Shown here: positions 1 through 10,303 of the stretch, one piece after another
Numbering within the stretch: position 1 is the stretch's first letter
How the letters are laid out: every line of letters starts with the position of its first letter
Assembly (NCBI RefSeq): GCF_002878395.1
Contig: NC_061112.1
Span: 38,160,562 to 38,224,561 of the forward strand
Source: Capsicum annuum
Taxonomy: Eukaryota > Streptophyta > Magnoliopsida > Solanales > Solanaceae
Direction: 5' to 3'
DNA: 64,000 nucleotides
Notes under the pieces: model-generated
The model's database searches: none
What the model was told of the DNA's origin: nothing
The model's input: the letters and a program-made list of their open reading frames with translations, nothing else
Translations under genes and position numbers: made by a program

Positions 1-332
1 ATTTTGTAGGTACAAGGTGATATAAGGGGAATATATACACCCGTAATATTGGGATCGAGATCTAGGCTCTACATTATTATATGTCACTCCATTAATTGTT
101 GGAAAGTTCAAAAGAATACCAGAATCACTAGCTATGCCATTTAAAGTGTCTACACCAATTGGCGAATCTATTATAGCTAGAAAGTTTATCGTAATTGTAT
201 AGTAACTGTTTGTAATTGTGATACATTGGCTGATCTTTTGGAGCTTGAAATGGTGGATTTTGATGTTATAATGGGTATGGATTGGTTGTCTTCTTATTAT
301 GCCACAATGGATTGCCGAGCTAAGAGGGTGCA
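1..332 (+). pseudogene. gag-pol fragment: retropepsin region of the outer element
   Basis: Readable peptides are PLIVGKFKRIPES, VSTPIGESIIARKF and VDFDVIMGMDWLSSYYAT, the conserved run that follows the active site in plant Ty3/gypsy proteases. The same words occur at 3790-4040 in the inner element. At least one frameshift lies near 195-215. The reading breaks at 332 exactly where the inner LTR starts, and its continuation (VYFHFPKE) is found at 12717. The domain would process the Gag-Pol polyprotein in the virus-like particle. It is a relic and the start is outside the window. Confidence 0.85.
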
Positions 333-643
333 TGTAACATCCCGTATTTTGCTTGTACTTGCTCTAATTATATGGAACCTTTATAGCCTTTTGGTATAGT
401 AACGGATGAGATTGTTATGCAAGTGTTAATGGTGTAGATCAGATTATATATGCTGCCCGTGCAGTTTTTATGTGATGCGACCAAGTTAACGTCGATACAA
501 CTATTTAAACTTGGGATCGTAAGCTAGTATTTGAATCTGAAGTTTAAAGTGACCAAGTGTGTATAAGTTTAAGGTTAGATTAAGGGGATTAGGAGCTAAA
601 AATGGAACCAAATATTGAGGTGCTTGCTTGACTTAATTAAGCT

Positions 644-662
644 AGTAGGTGAGTCACCTACT
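644..662. promoter_or_regulatory. Perfect palindrome AGTAGGTGAGTCACCTACT in LTR U3
   Basis: This is an inverted repeat with the TGAGTCA bZIP-type core at its centre. The same palindrome lies at 6026-6044 and 10285-10303, and variants with a TGCATCA or TGAATCA centre lie in the other LTRs of this family. It sits upstream of the TATA-like box. A role as transcription-factor site is inference. Confidence 0.6.
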
Positions 663-953
663 TTAGCTATTTGGACCAAATTAATGGACATATTGTTATG
701 GACCAGATTTGGGCAATTTAATGTACTCATTTGGTCCCAAATTAAATAGAAGAGGAAGAAAATGGGTAAAAAGGCCCAATACTCAAATCTGCCAAGGCCC
801 AAGTTAAAGAGAAGAAAAAAAGGGAAAATGGGTGGCTAAGGCCCAATAACTTTGGATCCACAAAAGATCAATATATTGGGCAAGTAGATACATCATTCAC
901 TTGACAAAATATGGGCCAAAAAGGGTCAAGAAAGTCGGCCAAAGAGCAGCTCC

Positions 954-962
954 TTTATATAG
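954..962 (+). promoter_or_regulatory. TATA-like box of the inner 5' LTR
   Basis: TTTATATAG is conserved at 10570-10578 in the 3' LTR. CCTTTAAAAGG (6341-6351) and TTTTTAAAGG (16531-16540) occupy the equivalent place in the other two LTRs. Pyrimidine-rich leader sequence with CTCTCTT runs follows. Assignment is by position and sequence only. Confidence 0.5.
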
Positions 963-1710
963 ATTGAAATCAGCAATTTTTGCTTATTTTTAACTTAGAC
1001 AAAGTTCTCTCTTAGCTATGAAGTAACCCTTTCTTCCTACAAGGGTTCTTGGAATTGACCTTCCTCCCAAGATAAGTGAGAAATTCATGAGCTTGTACTA
1101 AGGAAACTATGTGTTCTTCAAGATTAATTTCTAGACAACCCTCTCTATAAGTTGGACAGTCCATTGTTCTTAGTTATTAAGGGATTTCTTTCTTTCTCTT
1201 TTGGTGTATGTGTGAAGGGATTAAGCTATTGAAGAGATACAAATTAAGAGGCTAAACTAACAAGGAAATCAAGGTATGTTTGTTGTCCACTTTTATCCTT
1301 TTTATACATACATGTGTTGGTAGAGGATTGCACATATTTGGTTGTTATTAAAGGATGATTGGGGTGTTGTTTAGGACTATTTTGTGTGTTCGTATTATGG
1401 GATGCCAGGTTGATGTTGTAGAAAGGTGTGGTTAGTTTGTAATGAAATATAGAAGAAACGTGTGGTGGTACACCACCGAACTAATTATTGCATTTGTTAC
1501 TGGCCAATTTATTTTGTGTGTTGGTTGGAGGGTGTAACAAAGTTGATGTGGTTTTGGTGATCTTATGAGGACATGTGTGGTATGTGGGTGTAATTGGAGG
1601 AGTAAAGGGTTAAAATAACGCCCTTGATTGACGGATTATGTGTGTACTGCCTGGTTACTATTTTGGTGAAGTTAAGTAGCCTAAATATGTTGGTTGGTTG
1701 CTAATACTAG

Positions 1711-1912
1711 TGTAAAACCCCACATTTTACATGTACTAGTAATGTTCACATAAAATGACATACGACTTGATTTAATTACTACCAAAATTTTTCAAGTGTT
1801 CAAGTGTTAGATTGGGGCACTATATGGAAGTCTATTTAGAGACTGTGGCCTTAAACGGAAAAAAAACATTGACATGCTTATGGAACTTAGGGAGCTAGCA
1901 GGTGAGCTAGGC
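1711..1912 (+). repeat. Foreign LTR head embedded in the 5' LTR
   Basis: At 1711 the sequence switches to TGTAAAACCCCACATTTTAC, the typical opening of a gypsy LTR of a different subfamily. It includes the phrase AGGTGAGCTAGGCCCC and rejoins normal LTR sequence near 1912 (GGCCCCAAC). It probably records insertion of a related LTR followed by recombination that also deleted most of the original LTR middle. The exact right junction is uncertain because both sequences share GGCCCCAAC. Confidence 0.6.
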
Positions 1913-2114
1913 CCCAACAACGGCCTAGTGTTGTATATATAAGTTTGTGCTTGCCTATGTAATTATTCTCGTTGATACATAATATTATGTTGGTTAGAAC
2001 ATTTGGTTGTCATAGTTACATGCATGAGAAGTACAAGGTTATGAATTGGTTTTCTCGGGCCTTTACGGCTACGGGTGCCAGTCTTCCCCAATAGGAGTTG
2101 ACGCATGACAAAAG

Positions 2115-2127
2115 TGGTATCAAAGAG
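2115..2127 (+). other. Primer binding site (initiator Met-tRNA type)
   Basis: TGGTATCAAAGAG lies four bases after the 5' LTR end. It matches the plant retrotransposon consensus TGGTATCAGAGC, complementary to the 3' end of initiator methionine tRNA, with small changes. It marks where minus-strand DNA synthesis would start. Confidence 0.85.
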
Positions 2128-2333
2128 AGTCGTCCTAGGTTGTCTACAAAGCCGTGTCTATATAGAATCTTTTTATGGGCGTGTTGTGCACCACATCTAT
2201 AAACAGGAGGCTGTGGGACATTTAGGGGTTGTCTCTTTTTCTTTATATCTTAGATCATGCAATAGAGGCCATGTTGTAGGTAAAGTTATATTTAACCATT
2301 GAACCTATTTTTTTTCCTCTTATTATAGTAAAG

Positions 2334-3570
2334 ATGTCGGTTACAAGAAGGAGTAAGAATACAAGTAAGCGGATAGATGAGGCTGCCAGGGAAGGGACCA
2401 GCAAATCACAACCTAGACGAGCTAATCAAAGTAAGGCTCAAGCCAAGTTTGTGTCCCAAACTTCTTCTACTCCTCCATCTCCAGAAGAGCTAAGGAGGAG
2501 AAGAACCGCATCCTCAGAACCGCCTATTAATGCTACTGACCAAGATCTAAGGAATGCGGTGCAATTATTGGCTCGTATAGTTACTAGACAAGCTCAAGGA
2601 CAAGCCATTCCAACCATAGGTTCTAGTGGTGCAGATAGGGCAGCTAGCTTACGAATGCAGGATTTTCTTAAATTAGATCCCCCCACGTTCACCGGATTAG
2701 ATCTTAGTGAAGACCCATGGGACTTTATTGATCAAATCCAAAGGGCTCTAGATATTATGCATATATCGGGTAAAGAGACAGTTGAGCTAGTAGCATATAG
2801 ATTAAAAAGAGAGACAATACTTTGGTATGAAGATTGGAAATGATCTAGGGGTATCGATGCACTTTCAGCTACTTGGAATGAGTTCAAAGAGGCATTTCTT
2901 GATCATTACCTTCCATTTGAGATTTGAGAAGCCCGTGCAGATCAGTTCCTGAATCTTCGCCAAGGAAATATGAGAGTGAGGGAGTACAGCCTCCGGTTTA
3001 ACTCTTTGGCTAGGTATGCTCCTAATGTAGTAGCTACTATGGATGATAGAGTTCATCGATATGTGGATAGGTTAGATCCATATTTAGTTAGAGATTGTAC
3101 TATTGCTGCTTTGAACAAAGACATAGATATAGCAAGGATACAAGCTTTTGCACAAAAAATGGAGGATCAGAGGCAAAGGAGAAGAACACAAGAATTGGAA
3201 AGAGGATATTCTAAGAGGGATAGATCTACGGTGCAGTTCACAACATCCCAAAGAGAGTTTAGGCCTCGATTTCCTAATACACCACCTAGGCCATTATCTT
3301 CTTATTCTGCAGCTAGTGCTCCATCATAGTTTCAAGGGTCTAAAGGTAACCAATTTGGTCAAAGAAATAAGAGTCAGATTTTGCGAACAGTGGGGTATCA
3401 AGAGCAAGGGAGTATAAGCCAATTAAGGCTTCCTCGATAGCCATGTAAATAATATGGAAAGCTTTATTTAGGTGCATGTTGGTTTGAGATAAATGCTTTC
3501 TTTTGGTGTGGTATGTCAGGACATATGATGAGAGAATGCCCTCAAAGAGGCATAAGTGGTATGGCATGAC
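2334..3570 (+). pseudogene. gag (capsid/nucleocapsid) of the inner element, broken
   Basis: The start ATG at 2334 opens a basic, Ser/Arg-rich N-terminus (MSVTRRSKNTSKRIDEAARE). The Retrotrans_gag core follows: FTGLDLSEDPWDFIDQIQRA, then the region after a TGA at 2844-2846 continuing with EFKEAFLDHYLPFE and VREYSLRFNSLARYAP. A second stop lies near 2926 and another after SAASAPS (about 3327). A nucleocapsid zinc knuckle is visible at about 3515-3545 (CGMSGHMMRECP), but its first Cys is separated by a frameshift. Gag would build the virus-like particle. About 220 bp of leader lie between the primer site and the ATG. Confidence 0.85.
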
Positions 3571-3733
3571 CTACTGAATCAGCCGTTGCATCATCATCAT
3601 CGGTGCCTTATTCAGGTAGAGGTGTATAACCTATGGGTTATGGTATAGGTGCTAAAAGAGGATCTAGCTCTAGTGAGTTCAGAATCGTACATATGCTCAA
3701 GTGGATCTATAAAATTCAGAGGCTTCTCCAGAT

Positions 3734-4180
3734 GTGGTTACAAGTACATTGTCTATCTTTTCACATGATGTATATGCATTAGTTGATCCAGGTTCTACAT
3801 TATCATATGTCACTCCATTGGTTGTTGGAAAGTTCAAAAGAATACCAGAATTGCTAGTTAAGCCACTTGAAGTATCTACACCGATTGGTGAATCTGTTAT
3901 AGCTAGAGAGTGTATTAAAATTGTATACTATTTGCAGTCGCGATACAATGGTTGACCTAGTTGAGTTAGAAATGGTAGATTTTGATGCTATAATGGGTAT
4001 GGATTGGTTGGCTTCTTGTTATGCCACAGTGGAGTACCAAACTAAGAAAGTGTATTTCCATTTTCCAAAAGAGGTAATCCTTGAATGGAGGCATAATATT
4101 GGTGCACCAAGAGGTAAATTTATTTCTTATTTTAAGGAGAAAAGAGATGATTTCCAAGGGTTACATATGTCATCTGGTTA
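3734..4180 (+). pseudogene. Retropepsin (protease) of the inner element
   Basis: The active-site region reads YALVDPGSTLSYVTP, with Asp-Pro-Gly where retropepsins usually have Asp-Ser/Thr-Gly. It is followed by VGKFKRIPELLVKPLEVSTP and, after a frameshift near 3935, LVELEMVDFDAIMGMDWLAS. VYFHFPKEVILEWRHNIGAP follows at about 4051-4110; this is the point where the outer element was hit by the inner one. It would cleave Gag-Pol. Frameshifts near 3935 and 4150 inactivate it. Confidence 0.85.
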
Positions 4181-5130
4181 GAGTGAAGGATGCAAATACA
4201 GAGACACCAATTCTTCAAACTATTCCAGTGGTAAATGAATTTCCTGATGTATTTCCTAAAGATTTTCTGGGTTTGCCTCCACAACGAGAGGTGGAGTTTG
4301 GTATCAATGTGATCCCAGGTACTCAACCAATCTCAATTCCCCTATACAAAATGGCTCCGGCAAATTACGGCAGTTAAAAGAGCAATTGAAAGACTTTCTA
4401 GAAAAAGGATTCATAAGGCCTAGTGTGTCCCCTTGGGGCACACTAGTGTTATTTGTGCGTAAGAAAGATGGCTCATTAAGAATGTGTATTGACTATAGGC
4501 AACTAAACAAGGTGACTGTTAAGAACAAATATCCACTTCTGAGAATTGATGACTTATTTGATTAGTTGCAAGGTGCCAAGTGATTTTCAAAGATTGATTT
4601 AAGGTCTGGTTACCACCAAATTAGGGTCAAAGAGAATGACATACCCAAGACAGCTTTTCGAACACGGTACAGTCATTATGAGTTCCTAGTCATGTCCTTT
4701 GAGCTAACTAATGCACCTGCAGCTTTTATGGATTTGATGAATAGGGTGTTCAAGCCATTCTTAGATGTGTTTATGATAGTTTTTATAGATGCTACTCTAT
4801 TTTATTCGAGATCAAATGAGGACCAAGCTGATTATTTATGACAGGTGTTGCAGATTCTTCGTGATTGTAAGCTATGTGCAAAGTTCTCTAAATGTGAGGT
4901 TTGGTTAAAATCTGTAGCATTCTTAGGTCATATTGTATTTGATGAAGGAATAAAGGTTGATACTCAAAAGATAGAAGCCGTGAAGAACTGGCTAAGACCT
5001 ATAATGCCTACGGAGGTTCGTAGTTTCCTTGGGCTGGCAGGCTATTATAGAAGGTTTATTGAAGGATTTTCTTCAATTCCTGCACCTTTAACAAAGCTAA
5101 AACACAAAGCATCCAAGTTCTAGTGGAATG
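4155..5130 (+). pseudogene. Reverse transcriptase of the inner element; catalytic motif altered to FIDA
   Basis: The order is the pre-RT linker ([17 protein letters not shown], frameshift near 4375), then [51 protein letters not shown] and FLVMSF. The catalytic box reads FIDA at 4782-4793 instead of FIDD, so the second metal-binding Asp is lost. Stops interrupt at about 4563 (from CAG), 4583 and 4839. Thumb and connection follow: [39 protein letters not shown]. The enzyme would copy genomic RNA into DNA in the cytoplasmic particle. The mutated box shows it is inactive independently of the stops. Confidence 0.9.
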
Positions 5131-5159
5131 GTGCATGCGAAAGAAGTTTCCAAGATCTG

Positions 5160-5713
5160 AAGAATAAGTTGACTTCTACACCCGTATTGGTACTTCCAGA
5201 AAGCACAGAAGGGTATGTAGTGTATTGTGATGCTTCAAGAATTGACTTAGGGTGTGTATTGATGCAGCGTGGTAAAGTCATAACATATGCCTTAAGACAA
5301 TTGCGGCCACATGAGAAGAATTATCCGACGCATGATCTGGAGCTAGCGGCGGTTATATTTGCCTTAAAGATATGGTGTCACTATTTGTATAGGATTCATG
5401 TTGGCATAAATACTGTCCACAAGAGTTTGCAATATATCTTTAATCAGGAGGACTTAAATTTGAGACAACGAAGATGGCTTGAATTATTAAAAGACTATGA
5501 TGTTGATATCTTGTATCATCCAAGAAAAGCAAATGTGGTGGAAGATGCGTTAAGTCGTAAGGTTATGGAGCCGTCTATAGAAATATAAGGGATGACTAAG
5601 GATCTACATCAACTAGCAAATTGGGGGGTTCGGCTTCTTGAACTCCAGATAAGGGGCTTATTGTGCATAAAACGGCATAATCTTCATTAGTAACTGAAGT
5701 AAAAGAGAAGCAA
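5160..5713 (+). pseudogene. RNase H domain and linker of the inner element
   Basis: It contains [17 protein letters not shown] (first catalytic Asp), [32 protein letters not shown] (catalytic Glu), a changed third motif NTVHKSLQY where TDHKSLQY is usual, and [20 protein letters not shown]. Reading to 5588 is open; then a TAA and decay lead to the solo LTR at 5714. RNase H removes RNA from the RNA/DNA hybrid. The natural continuation (QYIDPILLQLKENV) resumes after the solo LTR at 8488. Confidence 0.88.
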
Positions 5714-6214
5714 TTAACATCCCGTATTTTGCGTGTACTTGTTCTAATTATATAGAACTTGGTATAGCCTTTTGATATATATAACGTATGAGAATTGTTA
5801 TGCAAGTATTAATGGTATAGACGGAATTATAGATGCTGCCCGTACAGTTTAATGTGATGCGACTAAGTTAACCTTAAGATAAATATTTAAACTTGGAATC
5901 GTAAGCTAGTATTTGAATCTAAAGTTTAAAGTGACCAAGTGTGTATAAGTAAAAGGTTAGATTAAAGGGATTAGGAGCTGAAAATGGAAAAAAATATTGA
6001 GGTGCTTGCTTGACTTATTTAAGCTAGTAGGTGAGTCACCTACTTAAGTTGTTTGGACCAAATTAATGGACCCATGGCTATGGATCAGATTTGGGTCTAT
6101 GCTAATATACTCATTTGGATCAAATTGAACAAAAAGAGAAAGAAAATGGATAAGTGGACCAACACACCAATCTGCCAAGGCCCAAATATAATTGAGCCCA
6201 ACAAGAAATTAAGC

Positions 6215-6281
6215 AAGTAGGTGCATCACCTACTTTGAAGTTTCAGTAGCTTGGACCCTTAAGTAGGTGCATCACCTACTT
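6215..6281. promoter_or_regulatory. Two further AAGTAGGTG..CACCTACTT palindromes
   Basis: AAGTAGGTGCATCACCTACTT occurs at 6215-6235 and again at 6261-6281, in addition to the TGAGTCA-centred copy at 6026-6044. They lie 60-125 bp upstream of the TATA-like CCTTTAAAAGG. The regulatory role is inferred from position and repetition. Confidence 0.55.
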
Positions 6282-7705
6282 GGACCAATTTGACCAATTT
6301 TATGGTCCAAAATGCAGCTAAGGAGGTGGACAAGATAGGGCCTTTAAAAGGCCAAGTTGCTGGTCATTTTACTTCACTTTTAAGTCACAAGAAAGGAGTA
6401 CATTTCAGCAAATCTCTCTACTCTCTCTAAAACAACAAGAACAGCAGCCTTATTTTTTCCTTCTAGGGTTCTTGAAGAAACCCTCACCTTTGCAGCCAAA
6501 GGTAAGTGAAAAACACTTAAGGTTTTGTTTAATTATCTCATGAAAGATTAGGAAAACAAGTTATAAGTGTTTGACTATAAGTATATGGCTGATTATGGAA
6601 CAAGATGTTTGTTCACGTTTCCTTGTTATTGAGGAACTTTTTTTCTTCTTCTTTGTTTAAGTGTGAAGGAAAGTTCAAGCTCTTGAAGAGTTCAATTAAA
6701 AGAATAAGTTGTTGAATTGAGGTAAGGTGACTGCTCCATTGTTTTTCTTATATATGAATTTGAGAGAGGATTATGGATGTCTTGTTATTGAGAACTCAAG
6801 AGATGATGAGTTCAATAACTGATTGCTACGATAAAAGGGATTTGGGACTGTTTTGTGGACTGCTTTTTATGTATATGTTATGGGATGCCAGGTTGAAGTT
6901 GGATAAAGGTGTGAGGAGTTTGTAATGAATTATAGAAGAAAGATGTGGTGATACACCACCGAACTAATGTTTGCTGCCTAATCTATTTTGCGTATTGTTT
7001 GAAATGTGTAATGAAGCCGAGGTGGTTTTGGTGAACCGTATAAGAACCTATATGGTATGTGGCTGTAATTGGAGGAAAGAAAGGGTTAAAATAACATCCT
7101 TGTTGATAGATTAATAGTTGCTGCCCTGTTACTGTTTTGGGTGAAATTAAGTATCTCAAATTTGTTGATTGGTTACTAATACTAGTTTACCATATATTCT
7201 ATTGTAGATAAGTAATCTAAAAGGCGGGAAGTCAAGTTGGGTTAGTTTCGGAGTCAAAGAACCAGGTATGTAAGGTATACTCTATTTCACACTCTTTGGC
7301 ATGAAATCGTACTATTGTTCCATCAAGCAAGTTTCCGAGGTTATCCTATAACAAAGTGATACAAAATGACAGCACATTACACTCCATGTATCCAATGACC
7401 TTGTTCCCACTCTCTAACGCATTAGAGCACCTCAATACGTGCTTTTTATTAAATCTGCGCGTTTATCTTCACTAGAAAATTTCAGAAGTTCCCCGTTTAC
7501 TCAAATAAGACCCATGTGTATTTTCAGCTTCTAAACACTTCATTTTGTGTGCCAACAGCTCCCTACCTCATTATTGTTGCATTAAGTATCCATTTATATG
7601 TCTCTTATTAGCAGATTATAGGTTTAAGGTACCATAATGTAATGACCACCAAAGTAACAATCTCAAAGGCTAAATAAACTAACTAATGCAAATCTATAAA
7701 ATGAC

Positions 7706-7850
7706 GAGTGTCAGCTCAGGAGCATTTGCCTAGCATGGGCCGATCTCGATATCTTTATTTATGGGTGGCAGCTCAGGGGCATAAGCCTAGCATGAGCCGA
7801 TCCCAATCTTTATATGTAGGTGGCAGCTCAGGGGCGTACTAATTTATCTA
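7706..7850 (+). repeat. Three-unit 56-bp tandem repeat in the solo LTR
   Basis: Units start near 7708, 7763 and 7819 and share GGTGGCAGCTCAGGGGC, then CCTAGCATGGGCCGATC. The same array is at 11878-12042 in the 3' LTR of the inner element and, diverged, at 17794-17955 in the outer 3' LTR. It is therefore an ancestral part of this LTR family. Confidence 0.8.
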
Positions 7851-8050
7851 TTTACCACTGATCAGCTGGTCATTTGCATTATATGGCTTACAAAGATTAT
7901 GAAGTAAGAAGGTAAAATGAAGAAAAGAATGTAATGTACATTGTCCCACAAGTATTTATAAAGGTGGTCTACTAGTATTACTTATACACTTGTATCAGAT
8001 TTCTATTGAGCTTTTATATCAAGTGTGTTGTTACCTTCTGCCTTACATAT

Positions 8051-8071
8051 TCAGTACATATTTTCGTACTA
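8051..8071 (+). other. Conserved LTR hairpin (TCAGTAC / GTACTAA)
   Basis: TCAGTAC and GTACTAA flank an 8-base loop. One stem position is mutated relative to the perfect copy at 12234-12255. It lies 416 bp before the LTR end. Equivalent hairpins occur at a similar distance in most other LTRs of the window. Confidence 0.55.
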
Positions 8072-8487
8072 ACGTCCCTTATGGGGGACCTGCATTTCAT
8101 GCTGGCACTTCAGCTCATAAAACTCACTAGTAGGAGCACAGGCTTTTCAGGGACGATTGGTGAGCTCCAAGTTGATTCTGAGCTTTCCGAGTCTGTTCCA
8201 TATATTTTGGTATTTTACAGTAAGTCAAAAGTAGGGTGGGGGTTTGTCCCAACCCTAACTAAGTCTATGTATCTTTTAGAGGCTTTGTAGACTAATGTAA
8301 AGTTATGGAAGTGTTTGGTCTTTAGATGTGGTGGCTCCACCGGCCAAGTATTGTATAATATCATGTTTGTCAGAACCTTTAGTTGTTATAGTTACATGCA
8401 TGGGAAGTACAAGTTTTTGGAATTGGTTCTCTTAGGCCTTTACGGCTATGAGTGGCTGTTCGCCCTAATAGGGTTTGAGGCATAACA

Positions 8488-9960
8488 AGCAATATATAGA
8501 TCCTATTCTGTTACAGCTTAAGGAGAATGTGCAATGTGGTATGACAAAGGCATTTAAGCTTACGCAAGAAGGAGTACTTCGGTACCAAAACAGAATGTGT
8601 GTACCGAAGGTAGATGGACTAAGAAACAGGATTATGACAGAAGCACATCATTCAAGGTATTCTATCCATCCAGGGTCAACAAAAATGTACCATGATTTGA
8701 AAGGGATGTATTGTTGGGGTGACATGAAGAAGAACATTGCAAAATTTGTTGTCGAATGTCCAAATTGTCAAAGAGTTAAAGTAGAGCACCAAAACCCCGA
8801 GGGTTATATGCAATGTATAGATCTTCCAATCTGGAAGTGGGACATGATCAACATGGATTTCATCACTGATTTGCCTCGTACATCTTGAAGGTTTGATTCC
8901 ATATGGGTGATCGTTGACAGGCTTACCAAATCAGCGCACTTTCTACCGGTTAGGACCACTTATATAGTTGAAGAATATGCCAAATTATATATTAAGGAGA
9001 TAGTTTGATTACATGGAGTTATTTACTGCAAATTTTTGGAAGTCTTTCTAGAGAAATTTGGGAACACAAGTGATTCTAAGTACAGCTTTTCACCCTCAAA
9101 CAGATGGACAAGCAGAACGTACCATTCAAATAATTGAAGATATGCTATGAGCTTATGTATTGGACTTTAAAGGTAGTTGGGATGATCATTTACCTCTCAT
9201 CGAGTTCGCCTACAATAATAGCTATCATTCAAGTATCAAAATGGCTCCATATGAAGCTTTGTATGGATGAAAGTGTAGATCACCAATTGGATGGTTTGAA
9301 CCGAGTGGGTGAAACTGCCTTATTTGGGCCAGATCTTGTTCATTAAGCTATGGAAAAGAGTGATCCAACAGCGGCTAGAAACAACCCAAAATTGACACAA
9401 GTCATATGCAGATGTTAGAAGAAGGGGGCTAGAGTTTGCTATAGGTGATTGGGTATTCTTGAAAGTGTCACCAATGAAGGAGGTTATGAGATTTGGTAAG
9501 AAAGAAAAACTAATTCCACACTATGTAGGCCCATACCAGATTACTTGGAGGTTTGGCCAAGTCCCTTATGAATTAGAGCTACCCTAAGAGCTCTCAATAG
9601 TTCATCCGATATTTCACGTCTCAATACTTCAAAAGTGCATTGGAGATCCATCTCATATTACCCTTACTGAAGATGTACAAATTACAGAAGATCTCACCTA
9701 TGAGGAAATACCTATTTCTATTCTGTAAAAGTGCTTTGGAGGAATCAGCAAGTAGGAGAGATCACATGGGAAGCCGAATAAGTGATGAAATCCAAGTACC
9801 ACCATTTATTCAAATACGAAGAAAAAGTCCAAGATGCTGAATTTGAGAAATAACAAGTAAGTGTACTATATAGGTACTATGTGATATTATGGATATTAAA
9901 ATTAGGCTTGAACTTATTTTGGTTGGACAGTTATGCTAACATTCGAGGACGAATGTTTCT
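8488..9960 (+). pseudogene. Integrase and C-terminal tail of the inner element; second catalytic Asp deleted
   Basis: QYIDPILLQLKENVQ leads into the HHCC zinc domain (EAHHSRYSIHPG; CPNC at 8757-8768). The core starts WDMINMDFITDLP (first Asp), then IWVIVDRLTKSAHFLPV. Between LHGV and FTANFW (about 9018-9040) the segment that reads SDRGAQ in the outer copy is missing, so the second catalytic Asp is gone. The join lies between two GGAG words of the intact sequence. [19 protein letters not shown] and KEVMRFGKKEKLIPHYVGP follow, then a decayed chromodomain-like tail. Stops lie at about 8886, 9007 and 9148. Integrase would insert the DNA copy. The tail to 9960 is the 3' untranslated stretch with ATTCGAGGACGAATGTT. 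Confidence 0.88.
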
Positions 9961-9973
9961 AAGGGGGGAAGGA
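9961..9973 (+). other. Polypurine tract of the inner element
   Basis: AAGGGGGGAAGGA immediately precedes the 3' LTR, the standard position for plus-strand primer synthesis. It is preceded by ATTCGAGGACGAATGTT, a conserved phrase upstream of the tract in plant gypsy elements. Confidence 0.88.
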
Positions 9974-10284
9974 TGTAACATCCTGTATTTTGCTTGTACT
10001 TGTTCTAATTATATGGAAACTTTATAGCCTTGTGGTATAGTAACAGATGAGACTGTTATACAAGTGGTAATGGTGTAGATAGGATTATATATGCTGCCCA
10101 TGCAGATTTTATGTGATGCGACCAAGTTCACGTCGATACAACTATTTAAACTTGGGATCGTAAGCTAGTATTTGAATCTGAATTTTAAAGTGACCAAGTG
10201 TGTATAAGTTTAAGGTTAGATTAAAGGGATTAGGAGCTGAAAATAGAACCAAATATTGAGGTGCTTGCTTGACTTAATTAAACT

Positions 10285-10303
10285 AGTAGGTGAGTCACCT
10301 ACT
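10285..10303. promoter_or_regulatory. Palindrome AGTAGGTGAGTCACCTACT in the 3' LTR
   Basis: It is identical to 644-662 and 6026-6044 and lies upstream of the TATA-like box at 10570-10578. The centre TGAGTCA is a bZIP-type core. Function is inferred. Confidence 0.55.

Larger units (their letters stand above)
333..2110 (+). repeat. 5' LTR of the inner element (chimeric, shortened)
   Basis: It starts TGTAACATCC and ends ATGACA just before the primer site. Positions 333-1710 align closely with the first part of the 3' LTR at 9974, and about 1913-2110 with its last 200 bp. About 1.15 kb of the normal LTR middle (56-bp repeats, conserved hairpin) is absent. It is replaced by about 200 bp that itself starts like an LTR (1711). 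Landmarks retained are the palindrome at 644-662 and the TATA-like box at 954-962. Confidence 0.9.
5714..8487 (+). repeat. Solo LTR, same family, inserted between RNase H and integrase
   Basis: It is 2774 bp, opens TTAACATCC (TGTAACATCC minus a base) and closes GGCATAACA. A perfect target duplication AGCAA flanks it at 5709-5713 and 8488-8492. No internal coding region is present, so it arose by LTR-LTR recombination after insertion. It holds three AGGTG..CACCT palindromes (6026-6044, 6215-6235, 6261-6281), a TATA-like box (6341-6351), a donor-like AAAG|GTAAGT (GT at 6502), 56-bp repeats (7706-7850) and the conserved hairpin (8051-8071). Confidence 0.93.

Noticed and set aside
644..662. Origin or attachment site suggested by the perfect palindrome
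   Set aside because: The palindrome recurs in U3 of every LTR of the family upstream of the TATA-like box, so a promoter role is more likely.
596..802. Minus-strand ORF (68 codons), repeated at 10216-10443
   Set aside because: It is the antisense of LTR U3 sequence and recurs only because the two LTRs are copies; no start context or domain supports it.
8006..8290. 94-codon ORF in the solo LTR
   Set aside because: It spans the conserved LTR hairpin and AGAGGCTTTG block, is not open in the sister LTRs and is not coding-like.
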